From assembly GCA_027531255.1 (NCBI GenBank), contig JAPZRU010000002.1, positions 124,001 to 188,000 on the forward strand: a DNA stretch of 64,000 bases, in the 5' to 3' direction. Under the pieces are notes generated by a model, which searched no databases, was not told the origin of the DNA, and saw nothing but the letters and a program-made list of their open reading frames with translations. Source of the DNA: Steroidobacteraceae bacterium (GTDB taxonomy: Bacteria; Pseudomonadota; Gammaproteobacteria; Steroidobacterales; Steroidobacteraceae). This document shows, piece by piece, positions 44,184-53,613 of the stretch. Position 1 is the first letter of the stretch. Every line of letters starts with the position of its first letter. The position numbers and the translations under genes were made by a program.

Positions 44184-46769
44184 CTAGCCGAGCAGTCCGG
44201 CGAGCGCGTCCGGGTCGATCGGCTTGACGAGGTGCTCGTCGACGCCCGCTTCGCGGGAACGCTGCTTGTCGGCCTCCTGGCCCCAGCCGGTCAGCGCAAC
44301 GATGCGCACGCTGCGGCCCCACCGTGCGCGGCGGATCCTGCGCGTCGCGTCGAGCCCGCCGAGCACCGGCATGCCGACGTCCATGAAGATCACGTGGGGC
44401 GCGAAGCGCTCGGCCTCCTGCACCGCGGCCTCGCCGTCGTGGACGACGCGCACGTCGCAGCCCTCGAGACGCAGCAGCAGCGCGAGCGACTGCGCCGCGT
44501 CCTCGTTGTCGTCGGCCACCAGCACGCGCCGCCGCTCCGACGGCGGCGCGACGCGCGCGCCGGTCGCCGGCGCGTCGGCGACCGGCGCGCCCGCGACCGG
44601 CAGGCGCACGACGAACGTGGCGCCGCGACCGGGGCCGGGGCTCTCGGCGCGCACGGTGCCGCCGTGCATCCGCACGAACGCGCGGACCAGCGACAGCCCG
44701 ATGCCGAGGCCGCCCGAGTGCTCGTCGCGGTTGGCGCGCACCTGCGCGAACAGCTCGAACACGCGCTCGAGCGACTCGCGCGCGATGCCGATGCCGGTAT
44801 CGGTGACGCGCACCTCGACGTGGTCGCCGTCGCGCCGCGCGGCCACGCGGATCGTGCCGCCGGGCGGCGTGTACTTCGCGGCGTTCGAGTAGAGGTTGCC
44901 GAACACCTGCACCAGTCGCGCGGGGTCGGCGTCGAGCCACACGGGCTCCTCCGGCAGCGCGGTCTCGAAGCGGTGCCCGGCGGTCTCGATCGCGGGCCGC
45001 GCGGTGTCCCGGGCGGTGTCGAGCACCTCGCGGAGCTCGACGCGCGTGCGGCGCAGCTCCAGTTGGCCGCGCGTGATCCGGGACACGTCGAGCAGGTCGT
45101 CGATCAGCCGCACCATCTGCCCGAGCTGCCGGACCATCATCCCGCTGACGCGCTCGATCGTCGCGGGCTCGACGTCGGGGCGACCGAGGATCTGCAGGCC
45201 GTTGCCGAGCGGCGCGAGCGGATTGCGCAGCTCGTGCGCCAGGGTGGCGAGGAACTCGTCCTTGCGCCGGTCCGCGACCCGCAGCGCCTCTTCCATCTCG
45301 AGACGCTCGGTGATGTCGGTGTTCGTGCCGAACCACAGCGAGATGCGGCCGTCGGGCTCCTTGAGGGGCAGCGCACGCGTCAGGTGCCAGCGCATCGCGC
45401 CGTCGTGGCGCCGCAACGGGAAGGTGTCCTCCCACGGCTCGCCGGTAGCCATCGCCCTCCTGTACGAGGCGGTCACGCGCGGCAGCTCGAAGGGGTCGTG
45501 CACCTTCTGCCAGCCCCAGCCCTCCATCTCGTCGGGCGTGGTGCCGGTGTACTCGTACCAGCGCCGGTTGTACCAGAACACCCAGCCGTCGGGCCGCGCC
45601 ATCCACGCGAGCTGCGGGATCGAGTCGGTCAGCAGCCGCAGCTGCGCCTCGCGCGCGCCCAGCTCGAGCTCCGCACTGCGCGTGGCGGTGACGTCCTGGA
45701 TGAAGCCGAGCAGGCGCTCGCCCGGCGGGCTCCCGGGCCGCAGGTAGGGCTCGCGGCGGCCGACCACGTGGACCCACCGCGACTCGAAGCCGCCGTGCGC
45801 GACGCGGTAGGTCTCGTGCAGCTCGCGCTCGCCCGCCATCGCCTGAGCGAGCGCGGACTCGACGCGCGCGAGGTCGTCGGGGTGCACCCGGGCGAGCACC
45901 TCGTCGAGCGTCGCCTGCTCGACGCCCGGCATGCCCTGCAGCGCGAAGGCCTGGCGCGAGGCGGCGACGCGGCGGCTGTCGAGGTCGATCGCCCACGGGT
46001 GCAGACCCGATCTCTCGACGGCGATCGCGAGCTGCAGTTCGCGCTCCTGCAGCTCGAGTTCCACCCGGCGGCGCGCCGAAAGATCGCGGTTCGCCTCGAT
46101 CACGAGCGGGCCCGCGTCGACGCGCGCAAGCCGGCACTCCACCTGGACGCGCCTCCCGTCCCGGGTGCGGTGCGCGACCTCGCTGCGCCATTCGCCGCCC
46201 GCCTCGAGTCGCGCGAGCGCGGCGCGCCACCAGCCGGCCGGCTCGGTCGCGAGCAGCCGGTGCACGTCCTGGCCGATCGCCTCGGCGGCCGGGAAGCCGT
46301 ACAGACGCTCCGCGGCGCGGTTCCAATAGCGCAGGGTGCCGTCGCGCTCCCACGCCAGGAGGGCGTCGCCCGAGTGGTCGCAGAGCGCGGCGCCCAACCC
46401 GAGCCGCCGCTGCAGCCCCTGCACGTGGTCGAACAGCACCGCGACCAGTGCGCCGGTCGCCGCGAAGAACGCGAGTTGCAGCCAGTCGGCGGCGAGCTGC
46501 GGGATCCAGGCGGACTGCGGCGCGAGCAGGAACCAGGTGCCCGCGACGGCGCCGACCGCGGTGGCCAGCAGCCCGGGGCCGAGTCCGCCGAGCCATGCGG
46601 CCAGCACGGCGGCCGCGAGGAACGGCAGGAACGGCATCTGGTCTTCGAGCAGGGGGCCGAGCAGCGCGCGGCCGGTCCCGGCGAGCAGCGCAAGCGCGAG
46701 CGCAGCGGCGTACTGCGGCATCCCTGCAGGCCGTGGCGGGGGGAAGTTCCATTTCACGCAACGCATCAT
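44184..46769 (-). CDS. Hybrid sensor histidine kinase with three PAS domains and receiver
   Basis: About 861 residues from the ATG at 46769; a GTG at 46823 would add 18. Domains in order: four short membrane helices of DUF4118 type (about 15-105), three PAS domains (LRYWNRAAERLYGFPAAEAI is in the first, VFWYNRRWYEYTGTTPDEME in the third), HisKA (DEFLATLAHELRNPL), HATPase (GGLGIGLSLVRAFV) and a C-terminal receiver (VLVADDNEDAAQS, FMDVGMP, VKPID). It autophosphorylates on the His and passes phosphate to its receiver; no DNA-binding output is attached. It follows the glycosyltransferase gene by about 90 nt. Confidence 0.85.
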   Translation of the reverse strand: MMRCVKWNFPPPRPAGMPQYAAALALALLAGTGRALLGPLLEDQMPFLPFLAAAVLAAWLGGLGPGLLATAVGAVAGTWFLLAPQSAWIPQLAADWLQLAFFAATGALVAVLFDHVQGLQRRLGLGAALCDHSGDALLAWERDGTLRYWNRAAERLYGFPAAEAIGQDVHRLLATEPAGWWRAALARLEAGGEWRSEVAHRTRDGRRVQVECRLARVDAGPLVIEANRDLSARRRVELELQERELQLAIAVERSGLHPWAIDLDSRRVAASRQAFALQGMPGVEQATLDEVLARVHPDDLARVESALAQAMAGERELHETYRVAHGGFESRWVHVVGRREPYLRPGSPPGERLLGFIQDVTATRSAELELGAREAQLRLLTDSIPQLAWMARPDGWVFWYNRRWYEYTGTTPDEMEGWGWQKVHDPFELPRVTASYRRAMATGEPWEDTFPLRRHDGAMRWHLTRALPLKEPDGRISLWFGTNTDITERLEMEEALRVADRRKDEFLATLAHELRNPLAPLGNGLQILGRPDVEPATIERVSGMMVRQLGQMVRLIDDLLDVSRITRGQLELRRTRVELREVLDTARDTARPAIETAGHRFETALPEEPVWLDADPARLVQVFGNLYSNAAKYTPPGGTIRVAARRDGDHVEVRVTDTGIGIARESLERVFELFAQVRANRDEHSGGLGIGLSLVRAFVRMHGGTVRAESPGPGRGATFVVRLPVAGAPVADAPATGARVAPPSERRRVLVADDNEDAAQSLALLLRLEGCDVRVVHDGEAAVQEAERFAPHVIFMDVGMPVLGGLDATRRIRRARWGRSVRIVALTGWGQEADKQRSREAGVDEHLVKPIDPDALAGLLG

Positions 46770-46862
46770 CCGGTGCGGCGCCGGCCCCCACAATCGGGGA
46801 ATCCGGGCGAGCGGCCGGAACACGCGTGCCGGCGCGGCGCCGGTTGCGCGAACGCGCTCCCG

Positions 46863-48017
46863 CTAGACCACGTTCGCGCGCAGCGCGCCCAGCGGGTAGT
46901 GCGTGCCGCGCCAGTCGATGCCGTCGTTCGCGAGCGTGAGCCACGTCGCGCGCACCATCAGGTAGGCGCCGAACAGCGCGAGGAGCGGCAGCAGCAGCCC
47001 GGCCCACGGCGCGGTGCCGACCTCGCGCGCACTCGCCGCGCCCGCGCACGCGTAGAGCGCGAGGCAGCCGAGGTTGAGCCAGAACGCGAGCCCGTCGGTC
47101 CACGCCCACGCGAACGCGGGCCACGCGAGCCCGAACACGTGGCTGGCGACGCCGAGCACGACCAGCCAGGTGCGGTACTCGGCGCCGGCGTAGAGGTTCT
47201 TCATCAGGCCGTCGCGCACCTCGCGCCAGCTGGCGTACCACTCGACGCGCACCAGGCCGCGGCCGGCCGCGAAGTCCTGTCGCGCGCCGCTGCGTTTCAG
47301 GATCTTGCCGAGCTTGAGGTCGTCGTCGGGCCGCAGGCGGATCGGTGCGTGGCCGCCGGCGCGGCGGTAGGCGCTCGCGCGGACGAGGTTGTAGGCGCCT
47401 ATGCCGACGTGCGCGGAGGAGCGCGGGTCGCGCGCCGCCCACGGCCGCACGTACAGCGTGAACAGCAGGCCGAAGTAGAGCGTGAACGTGTTGACCAGCC
47501 CCGGCATCGTCGTCTCGGGCGCGACCGCGAGATGATCCCAGCCGTGGCGCTCGAGGTGCGCGACGCCGCGTGCGACCGCGTCCGGCGCCAGCTGGACGTC
47601 GGCGTCGGTGAACAGCAGGTATTCGCCGCTCGCGTTCGCCGCGCCGACGTGCAGCGCGTGGTTCTTGCCGAGCCAGCCGGGCGGCAGCTCGCGGATCGTG
47701 ACGACGCGCAGCTCCGGGAACTCGCGCGCGAGCCGCACGAGGATCGCGGGCGTCGCGTCGGTCGAGCGGTCGTCGACGACCAGCACCTCGAGGTCGGGCC
47801 AGTCCTGGCGGAACCACGATCGCACCGCGGCCTCGATGCCGCGCGCCTCGTTCAACGCGGGCGCGATCAGCGTCACGCGGGGGCGCCGCAGGTCCGGACC
47901 CGGCAGCGGCAGCCCGGCCAGCTGCGGCACGCGGCCGCGGCGCAGGCCGAGCCACGCGAACGCGCCCGCGAGCGCGACGAAGGTCGCGGCGGCCAGCGCG
48001 AGCGACAGCGTCTCCAT
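46863..48017 (-). CDS. Membrane glycosyltransferase family 2
   Basis: The 384-residue protein has an N-terminal helix, a GT2 catalytic domain (VTLIAPALNEARGIEAAV, VLVVDDRSTD, FTDADVQL as the DxD site, LRPDDDLKLGKILKRSG) and three or four C-terminal membrane helices. It resembles hopanoid-biosynthesis HpnB-like and related GT2 enzymes that glycosylate a lipid, but no hopanoid genes are nearby. It is divergent from the glucan synthase at 48285 with 267 nt between. Confidence 0.78.
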   Translation of the reverse strand: METLSLALAAATFVALAGAFAWLGLRRGRVPQLAGLPLPGPDLRRPRVTLIAPALNEARGIEAAVRSWFRQDWPDLEVLVVDDRSTDATPAILVRLAREFPELRVVTIRELPPGWLGKNHALHVGAANASGEYLLFTDADVQLAPDAVARGVAHLERHGWDHLAVAPETTMPGLVNTFTLYFGLLFTLYVRPWAARDPRSSAHVGIGAYNLVRASAYRRAGGHAPIRLRPDDDLKLGKILKRSGARQDFAAGRGLVRVEWYASWREVRDGLMKNLYAGAEYRTWLVVLGVASHVFGLAWPAFAWAWTDGLAFWLNLGCLALYACAGAASAREVGTAPWAGLLLPLLALFGAYLMVRATWLTLANDGIDWRGTHYPLGALRANVV

Positions 48018-48284
48018 GGCTCGATGGTAGCAGCGGCACCACACGACGTCGGCACGCAGCCGGGCGAGCGGGTAGCGCGTGCCGGGCCCGCGTCGCCGCG
48101 CGGCGACGCGCCGCGCATTGCATCGCGCCCGCCGGAGCCCCAGTGTGCCGCCCGCGGCCCCGCCCCCGGGGCCACCCCGTTGTCTCGGGGCCCGAAAACG
48201 CTCAGGCTTCGCGGTCCTGCGCGGCGCAATCGTCGCCGCGCGCCGCGCCGCCGCCCGCTCCGGTCCGCCCGCCAGGAATCGCCG

Positions 48285-50999
48285 ATGACTCGTTGGGGCT
48301 TCCGACTCTCCGCCGTGCTGATCGCGCTGGTGTTCGCCGCGATCACGATCGGCACGTGGGCCTGGATGAACCAGCCCGAGAGCGACGAACCCGCGTGGCC
48401 GCGCCGCGTGCAGGGCTTCGCGTTCTCGCCCTACCAGCCGGACCAGGACGCGGTGGAGCGCGAGTTCCCGACCCGCGCGCAGATCGGGGCCGATCTCGAC
48501 CTGCTGGCGGGCAAGACCTACGCGGTCCGCACGTACACCACCGAGGGCACGATCGGCCTCGTGCCGGAACTCGCGCTCGACCGCGACATCAACGTCGCGG
48601 CGGGCGCGTGGATCGACACGCGCGACGACCACAACGCCGAGGAACTGGAGCGCACGATCGCGATCGCGAACGCGCACTCGAACGTGATCCGCGTGATCGT
48701 CGGCAACGAGGCGCACCTGCGCGGCGACGTCACGGTCCCGGAGCTGACCGCGATGCTCGACCGGGTGCGCGCCGCGGTGCGCCAGCCGGTCAGCACCTGC
48801 GAGCCGTGGCACGTCTGGATCAAGGAGCCCGAGCTCGCACGCCACGTCGACTTCGCCTGCATCCACCTGCTGCCCTACTGGGAAGGCGTGGACGTGGACC
48901 TCGCGGTCGACTACTCGATGGAGAAGGTGCGCCTCGTGCGCGAGGCCTTCCCCGGATTGCCCGTGATGGTCGGCGAAGTGGGCTGGCCCTCGCAGGGGCG
49001 CACGCGCAAGGAGGCGGAGGCCTCGGCCGCCAACCAGGCGCTGTTCCTGCGGCGCTTCCTGGCGCGCGCGGAACGCGAGGGCCTCGTCTACTACATCATG
49101 GAAGCCTTCGACCAGCCGTGGAAGGCGAGGACCCAGGAAGGCGGCGTCGGCGCCTACTGGGGCGTCTACGACGCGAGTCGCACGCCGAAGTTCGAGTTCG
49201 TCGCGCCGATCGTGCGGGTGCCCGAGTGGGAGATGCTCGCCGCGGTGTCGGTGCTGGTCGCGGCGGCGATGCTGTTCGTGTTCTACATCCACTCGGGGTC
49301 GCTGCGGAACCGCGGGCGGAGCTTCCTCGCGCTGATCGTCTACGCCACCAGCGCGATCACCGTCTGGGTGGTGTACGACTACGCGCAGCAGTACCAGACC
49401 TTCCAGAGCATCGCCGTGGGCGTGCTGCTGTTCGTCGGCATGCTCGGCGTGATCGCGGTGCTGCTCGCCGAGGCGCACGAGTGGGCCGAGGCGCACTGGG
49501 TGCGCCTGCGCCGGCGCCTGCTGGTCGGGCCCGCGGCGCACGGCACGGACCCGTCCTACGCGCCGAAGGTTTCGATCCACGTGCCGGCCTACAACGAGCC
49601 GCCGGACATGCTGATCGAGACCCTCGACGCGCTCGCGCGGCTCGACTGGCCCGACTTCGAAGTGCTGGTGATCGACAACAACACCCGGGACGAGGCGGTG
49701 TGGCGCCCGGTCGAGGCGCACTGCGCGCAGCTCGGGCAGCGCTTTCGCTTCTTCCACGTCGCGCCGCTGGAGGGCTTCAAGGCCGGCGCGCTGAACTTCG
49801 CACTGCGCCACACGGCGCCGGACGCCGAGGTGGTGGCGGTGATCGACAGCGACTACGTGGTCGACGCGCACTGGCTGCGCCACCTCGTGCCGGCCTTCGC
49901 CGACCCCGGGATCGCGATCGTGCAGGCACCGCAGGACTACCGCGACGACGGCGAGAGCGCGTTCAAGGCGATGATGCACGCCGAGTACCGCGGCTTCTTC
50001 CACATCGGCATGGTCACGCGCAACGAGCGCAACGCGATCATCCAGCACGGCACGATGACGATGGTGCGCCGGTCGGTGCTGGCGGAGCTCGGCGGGTGGG
50101 CCGAGTGGAACATCACCGAGGACGCCGAGCTCGGCCTGCGCGTGTTCGAGCACGGGCACGAGGCGACCTACATCCCTGCCAGCTACGGCCGCGGGCTCAT
50201 GCCCGACACCTTCCTGGACTTCAAGAAGCAGCGCTTCCGCTGGGCGTACGGCGCGATGCAGATCCTCCGGGCGCACGCGGGCGAGCTGTTCGGGCGCCGG
50301 CCGTCGGCACTCACGCCCGGGCAGCGCTACCACTTCCTCGCCGGCTGGCTGCCGTGGGTGGCCGACGGATTCAACCTGGCGTTCAACGCGTTCGCGCTGG
50401 CGTGGACGCTCGCGATGCTGTACGCACCCGCGGACTTCGACGCGCCGCTCGCGGTGTTCTCGGTCCTGCCGCTGACGCTGTTCGTGTTCAAGCTGGCGAA
50501 GCTGATGCATCTCTACCGCGTGCGCGTCGGCGCCGGCGTGCGCCAGGCCCTCGCGGCCTCGATCGCGGGGCTCGGCCTCGCGCACACGATCGGGCTCGCG
50601 GTGCTGAAGGGGCTGTTCACGAACGGCGAGCCGTTCTTCCGGACGCCGAAGCACGCGCGCTCGCAGTCGGTGTGGGGCGCGCTGGCCGCGTGCCGCGAGG
50701 AGGCGCTGCTCGGCCTCGCGCTGCTGCTCGGCGCGTGGGCGCTGTCGGTCACGCTGGTGGCCGGGATCGACGGCACCTTCGACCGCGCGCGCACCGACAG
50801 CCCGGACTTCCGCGCCTGGGTGCTGGTGCTGGTGGTGCAGTCGCTGCCGTACGTCTCGGCCGTGCTCGCCTCGCTAGTCAGCGCGCTCCGGATGCCGGCG
50901 CGATGGATCGGGCAGGGCTACCTGCCCGCGGACGCCGACGAGGACTACGAGACGGCGCGCCCGGCGGCGGCGCCGGAGCCCGCGACGCGGCGGGCCTAG
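48285..50999 (+). CDS. GH17-GT2 fusion, NdvB-type beta-1,3-glucan synthase
   Basis: The ATG at 48285 gives 904 residues. After one N-terminal helix comes a GH17 domain (about 35-310) with acid/base Glu in VIVGNE and nucleophile Glu in VGEVGWPS. Two helices lead into a processive GT2 domain (IHVPAYNEPPDMLIETL, VIDSDY, NITEDAELGLRVF, QRFRWAYG) and further helices. This is the architecture of the Pseudomonas NdvB protein for cyclic glucans, in which GT2 builds and GH17 trims or transglycosylates the chain. All catalytic motifs are present. Products of this type act in osmoadaptation and biofilm antibiotic tolerance. Confidence 0.85.
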   Translation: MTRWGFRLSAVLIALVFAAITIGTWAWMNQPESDEPAWPRRVQGFAFSPYQPDQDAVEREFPTRAQIGADLDLLAGKTYAVRTYTTEGTIGLVPELALDRDINVAAGAWIDTRDDHNAEELERTIAIANAHSNVIRVIVGNEAHLRGDVTVPELTAMLDRVRAAVRQPVSTCEPWHVWIKEPELARHVDFACIHLLPYWEGVDVDLAVDYSMEKVRLVREAFPGLPVMVGEVGWPSQGRTRKEAEASAANQALFLRRFLARAEREGLVYYIMEAFDQPWKARTQEGGVGAYWGVYDASRTPKFEFVAPIVRVPEWEMLAAVSVLVAAAMLFVFYIHSGSLRNRGRSFLALIVYATSAITVWVVYDYAQQYQTFQSIAVGVLLFVGMLGVIAVLLAEAHEWAEAHWVRLRRRLLVGPAAHGTDPSYAPKVSIHVPAYNEPPDMLIETLDALARLDWPDFEVLVIDNNTRDEAVWRPVEAHCAQLGQRFRFFHVAPLEGFKAGALNFALRHTAPDAEVVAVIDSDYVVDAHWLRHLVPAFADPGIAIVQAPQDYRDDGESAFKAMMHAEYRGFFHIGMVTRNERNAIIQHGTMTMVRRSVLAELGGWAEWNITEDAELGLRVFEHGHEATYIPASYGRGLMPDTFLDFKKQRFRWAYGAMQILRAHAGELFGRRPSALTPGQRYHFLAGWLPWVADGFNLAFNAFALAWTLAMLYAPADFDAPLAVFSVLPLTLFVFKLAKLMHLYRVRVGAGVRQALAASIAGLGLAHTIGLAVLKGLFTNGEPFFRTPKHARSQSVWGALAACREEALLGLALLLGAWALSVTLVAGIDGTFDRARTDSPDFRAWVLVLVVQSLPYVSAVLASLVSALRMPARWIGQGYLPADADEDYETARPAAAPEPATRRA

Positions 51000-51039
51000 A
51001 AAAAACACAGGGCCCTGACCATCCGTGGCCGGGCCCTGG
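51000..51039 (-). terminator. Intrinsic terminator with minus-strand polarity
   Basis: CAGGGCCC (51009-51016) pairs with GGGCCCTG (51032-51039), and on the minus strand the stem is followed by GTG and a run of seven T. It lies directly after the glucan synthase stop. The T-run serves minus-strand transcription, although no minus-strand gene is recognised just upstream. Confidence 0.6.
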
Positions 51040-51253
51040 GGCTCGCGAGGTTCGGGTCGTCCGTGACCTTCCGCTCGCTGCCGTCGAGATCGATCATGCG
51101 CCGTGCGACGTGCGTCACGGATCGGTGAACCGGCCGGCCGCGCGTAGGAACCCGCCGACAGACGCGACGCCACGCGCGGCGTAACGGCCCGGGGTGGCGC
51201 GGCCCGGCGATCCCGGTCACGATCTTCGGGTCTGCGCGTCTCCGGATCCCGCC

Positions 51254-51925
51254 GTGCCGATCGAAGCCGAACTGCTCGGCGAGGGCTGGCGCCTCGTCAC
51301 CAGCCTCGCGGGCCTCGCGGCGTTCGCATGGGCGGCCGCCACCGCGCCGTGGCGCACCTGGCTCGTCGCGCGCACGGACCGCCAGCACGTCTGGCTCGGC
51401 GGGCTCCTGCTGCTGACGCTGATCTGGTCGATGCGCGCGGGCGTCACGCCCGGCCTGTCGTTCCACTTCCTGCTCGCGACCGCGCTGACGCTGATGCACG
51501 GCTGGCGCCTCGCGCTCGTCGCGATCGGTCTCGTGCTGGTCGCGATCTGCGCGCTGCGCGGCGGCGCGGACTGGACGGCCTGGGGCGCGGCGCTGCTGTG
51601 CTTCGGCGTCGTGCCCGCGGCCGTCGTCACGGCGCTGCACGCGGCGCTCGAGCGCTGGCTGCCGCACAACTACTTCGTCTACTTCTTCGGCACCGTGTTC
51701 GTCGGCTCGATGCTGGCCTTCAACGCGGCCTGCTTCGCGCGGCTCGCGCTGCTGGCGGCGAACGGCTCGCTGCCGGGCGCACAACTCCACGGCGAGTACT
51801 ACGCCTACCTGCCGATGCTGAGCCTCGCGGAGGCCTTCGTGAACGGCATCGTGATGGCGATGGTCGTCGTCTACCGGCCGGAGTGGGTCGCGAGCTTCGA
51901 CGATCGCAAGTACCTGCGTCGCTGA
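51254..51925 (+). CDS. CbiM-like energy-coupling factor permease
   Basis: The 223-residue protein has six to seven hydrophobic helices and the block RAGVTPGLSFHFLLATALTL (residues about 59-78), the landmark of CbiM-related permeases annotated as energy-coupling factor transporter components. CbiM proteins bind cobalt or nickel through an N-terminal His (MHIxD), which is missing here, so a solitary homologue with another or lost substrate is likely. No ATPase or CbiQ gene is near. The GTG at 51254 is the chosen start. Confidence 0.62.
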   Translation: MPIEAELLGEGWRLVTSLAGLAAFAWAAATAPWRTWLVARTDRQHVWLGGLLLLTLIWSMRAGVTPGLSFHFLLATALTLMHGWRLALVAIGLVLVAICALRGGADWTAWGAALLCFGVVPAAVVTALHAALERWLPHNYFVYFFGTVFVGSMLAFNAACFARLALLAANGSLPGAQLHGEYYAYLPMLSLAEAFVNGIVMAMVVVYRPEWVASFDDRKYLRR

Positions 51926-52128
51926 CCGGCCGACGTCGCCGCGAGCCAGTCGAGAACGACTCTCGTTTGCACCTTCAGCCGCCGTTCAGGCACGGCGCGG
52001 CAGCATCTGGCCCGGGAAATCCTCGTGCGGCGGACGACAGGCGCGCACGAGGCCCCTAGAATCGTGGCGGTTCGACGCGGTCGATTCGCCGCGCGAAAAT
52101 CGTGGGCCGAAGCCCCGAGGAGATGACG

Positions 52129-52473
52129 ATGCTCGACAAGAAGCTGCCGCGTCGCGACCTGCTGAAGGGTGCGATCGCGGGCCTGGCCGCGATCCCGGTG
52201 GTCGCGGTGGTCGGGGAGTCGCACGCGCAGGCCGCGAAGGCGGCGCCGAAGATGCTCGACGTGAACGATCCGCAGGCGAAGGCGCTCGGCTACGTGATCG
52301 ACACGGCGAAGGTCGACCAGAAGGCCAACCCGTTGCACAAGCCAGGGCAGCGCTGCGACGGCTGCGTCCAGTGGCAGGGCAAGCCGACCGACAAGACCGC
52401 GCCGTGCGCGATCTTCGTGGGCAAGGCCGTGGTCGGCGCGGGCTGGTGCAAGGTCTGGGCGAAGAAGCCGTGA
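52129..52473 (+). CDS. High-potential iron-sulfur protein (HiPIP), copy 1
   Basis: The 114-residue precursor starts with a twin-arginine signal (LPRRDLLKGAIAG) and cleaves near SHAQA. The mature part holds the four cluster cysteines in HiPIP spacing: CDGC, then C in APCAIF and C in GWCKVW. It binds one 4Fe-4S cluster and carries electrons in the periplasm. The ATG at 52129 is preferred to the one at 52123 because GAGGAG then stands at a normal distance. A paralogue follows at 52704. Confidence 0.9.
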   Translation: MLDKKLPRRDLLKGAIAGLAAIPVVAVVGESHAQAAKAAPKMLDVNDPQAKALGYVIDTAKVDQKANPLHKPGQRCDGCVQWQGKPTDKTAPCAIFVGKAVVGAGWCKVWAKKP

Positions 52474-52703
52474 GGCGCTGACGCTCGACGGTAGCCAGCC
52501 GGCGCCTCGCCCTCGTGCCGCGCCTTCCGGGAGAGGCGACCGGGACGCCGGGATCGCGGAACACGGAACCCTGGAGCCCGCTTCGGGAGCGAGAGGTACG
52601 GAACCGGGGATCGCCGGCGCAATCCAAAGCGCGCTGCCGAACGAAACGTCGACTCGCGGGGTTCCAGCAAGCCCCCTCGTAATGCCATCCATAGGGAGTA
52701 CCG

Positions 52704-53063
52704 ATGAACGACAAGACGCTGCCGCGCCGCGCGCTCCTGAAGGGCGCGCTCGGCCTCGCGGCCATCCCGGTGGTCGCCGCCGTCGCGACCGCCGAAGCGC
52801 AGGCCCAGGCCGCCAAGCCCGCGGGCGGGGCCGCGCTGCCGCGGCTCGACCCGAACTCGCCGCAGGCCAAGGCGCTGGCCTACGTGCACGACGGCTCGCA
52901 GATCGACCGCAAGGCCCACCCGAACTTCAAGCCCGACCAGAAGTGCAACAACTGCATTCACTGGACGGGCAAGCCGACCGACCCGTGGGCCGGCTGCAAC
53001 CTGTTCCCCGGCCGCTCGGTGGCCGGCCCCGGCTGGTGCCGGGTCTGGGCGAAGAAGCCCTGA
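52704..53063 (+). CDS. High-potential iron-sulfur protein (HiPIP), copy 2
   Basis: The 119-residue precursor has the Tat signal LPRRALLKGALG and the four cysteines CNNC, GCNLF and GWCRVW. It is clearly a duplicate of the gene at 52129 but has a longer linker (KPAGGAALPRLDP) and a different surface charge. A 230-nt gap separates the two, so each may have its own promoter. A different redox partner for each copy is possible. Confidence 0.9.
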   Translation: MNDKTLPRRALLKGALGLAAIPVVAAVATAEAQAQAAKPAGGAALPRLDPNSPQAKALAYVHDGSQIDRKAHPNFKPDQKCNNCIHWTGKPTDPWAGCNLFPGRSVAGPGWCRVWAKKP

Positions 53064-53112
53064 GGCGTCGCTGACGCCGGCCCGCGGCACCCGGCGTGCC
53101 GCGGGCCCCCCC

Positions 53113-53229
53113 CCCCTCGGGACGACCGCCTTCGCCACCTGGGGCGTCGACCTGTCGGGCAAGGACCTCGCCGTGCGGCCGGGCAACGGGCTCTACCTGC
53201 CGGCCGCGGAGCGGGTGCGGATCGGGTGA
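53113..53229 (+). pseudogene. N-terminal fragment of an M13-type metallopeptidase gene
   Basis: The frame encodes TTAFATWGVDLSGKDLAVRP then GNGLYLPAAERVRIG and stops at 53227. Intact M13 (PepO-like) enzymes begin their mature part with WGVDL...VRPGDDFYRYANG; the match ends after the first 20 residues and the catalytic HExxH part is absent. A run of 11 C at 53106-53116 directly precedes it. Confidence 0.45.
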
Positions 53230-53353
53230 TGCGCGCCTAGTGTCCTGAGTCGTCAAGCCGACGGCGACGTCCACCTCGTCCACCGCGCCGCCCTCGAACT
53301 CGAGGCGCACGCGGCAGTCCTGCCAGTGCCTCACCGCCTGCCGCGGCGGCTTC

Positions 53354-53449
53354 TTAGACGGTGACGCGGAAGCCGCGTTGCTGGAGCGCCTCGGCGGCCA
53401 CCGGGCCGCCGAGTCCCGCGCCGACGATGCCGGTGCGCCCTGCCTTCAT
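53354..53449 (-). pseudogene. N-terminal fragment of an FAD-dependent oxidoreductase gene
   Basis: From the ATG at 53449 a 31-residue frame encodes KAGRTGIVGAGLGGPVAAEA, the GxGxxG dinucleotide-binding start of flavin monooxygenases, then stops at TAA. The catalytic remainder is gone. Further down, on the same strand, RHWQDCRVRLEFEGG (near 53300) may be part of another broken gene. Confidence 0.5.
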
Positions 53450-53613
53450 TCGTCAACTCCCCCTCGGACGGACCCGACGCTGGCGAGCGGCGTTCCTACG
53501 GCACGACTCGAGGGCGCCGGCTGTCCGTAGCGCGGAGCGGGGTCAGCCGGCTGGCGGACGGCGCGCGCGCTTCGCTAGAGTGCCCACGCCATGCAGCGTA
53601 TGGGGGAGCCACG

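Noticed and set aside
43690-48123. A 1477-codon minus-strand frame
   Set aside because: It only coincides with the glycine-zipper gene at its far end; the rest is the wrong frame of the kinase and glycosyltransferase genes.
51000-51253. Cobalamin riboswitch before the CbiM-like gene
   Set aside because: I found no B12-box-like sequence or matching fold in the leader.
51926-52128. Fur-like box (GAGAACGACTCTCGTT) before the HiPIP gene
   Set aside because: The match is short and the stem CGAGA/TCTCG explains it equally well; no iron gene follows.
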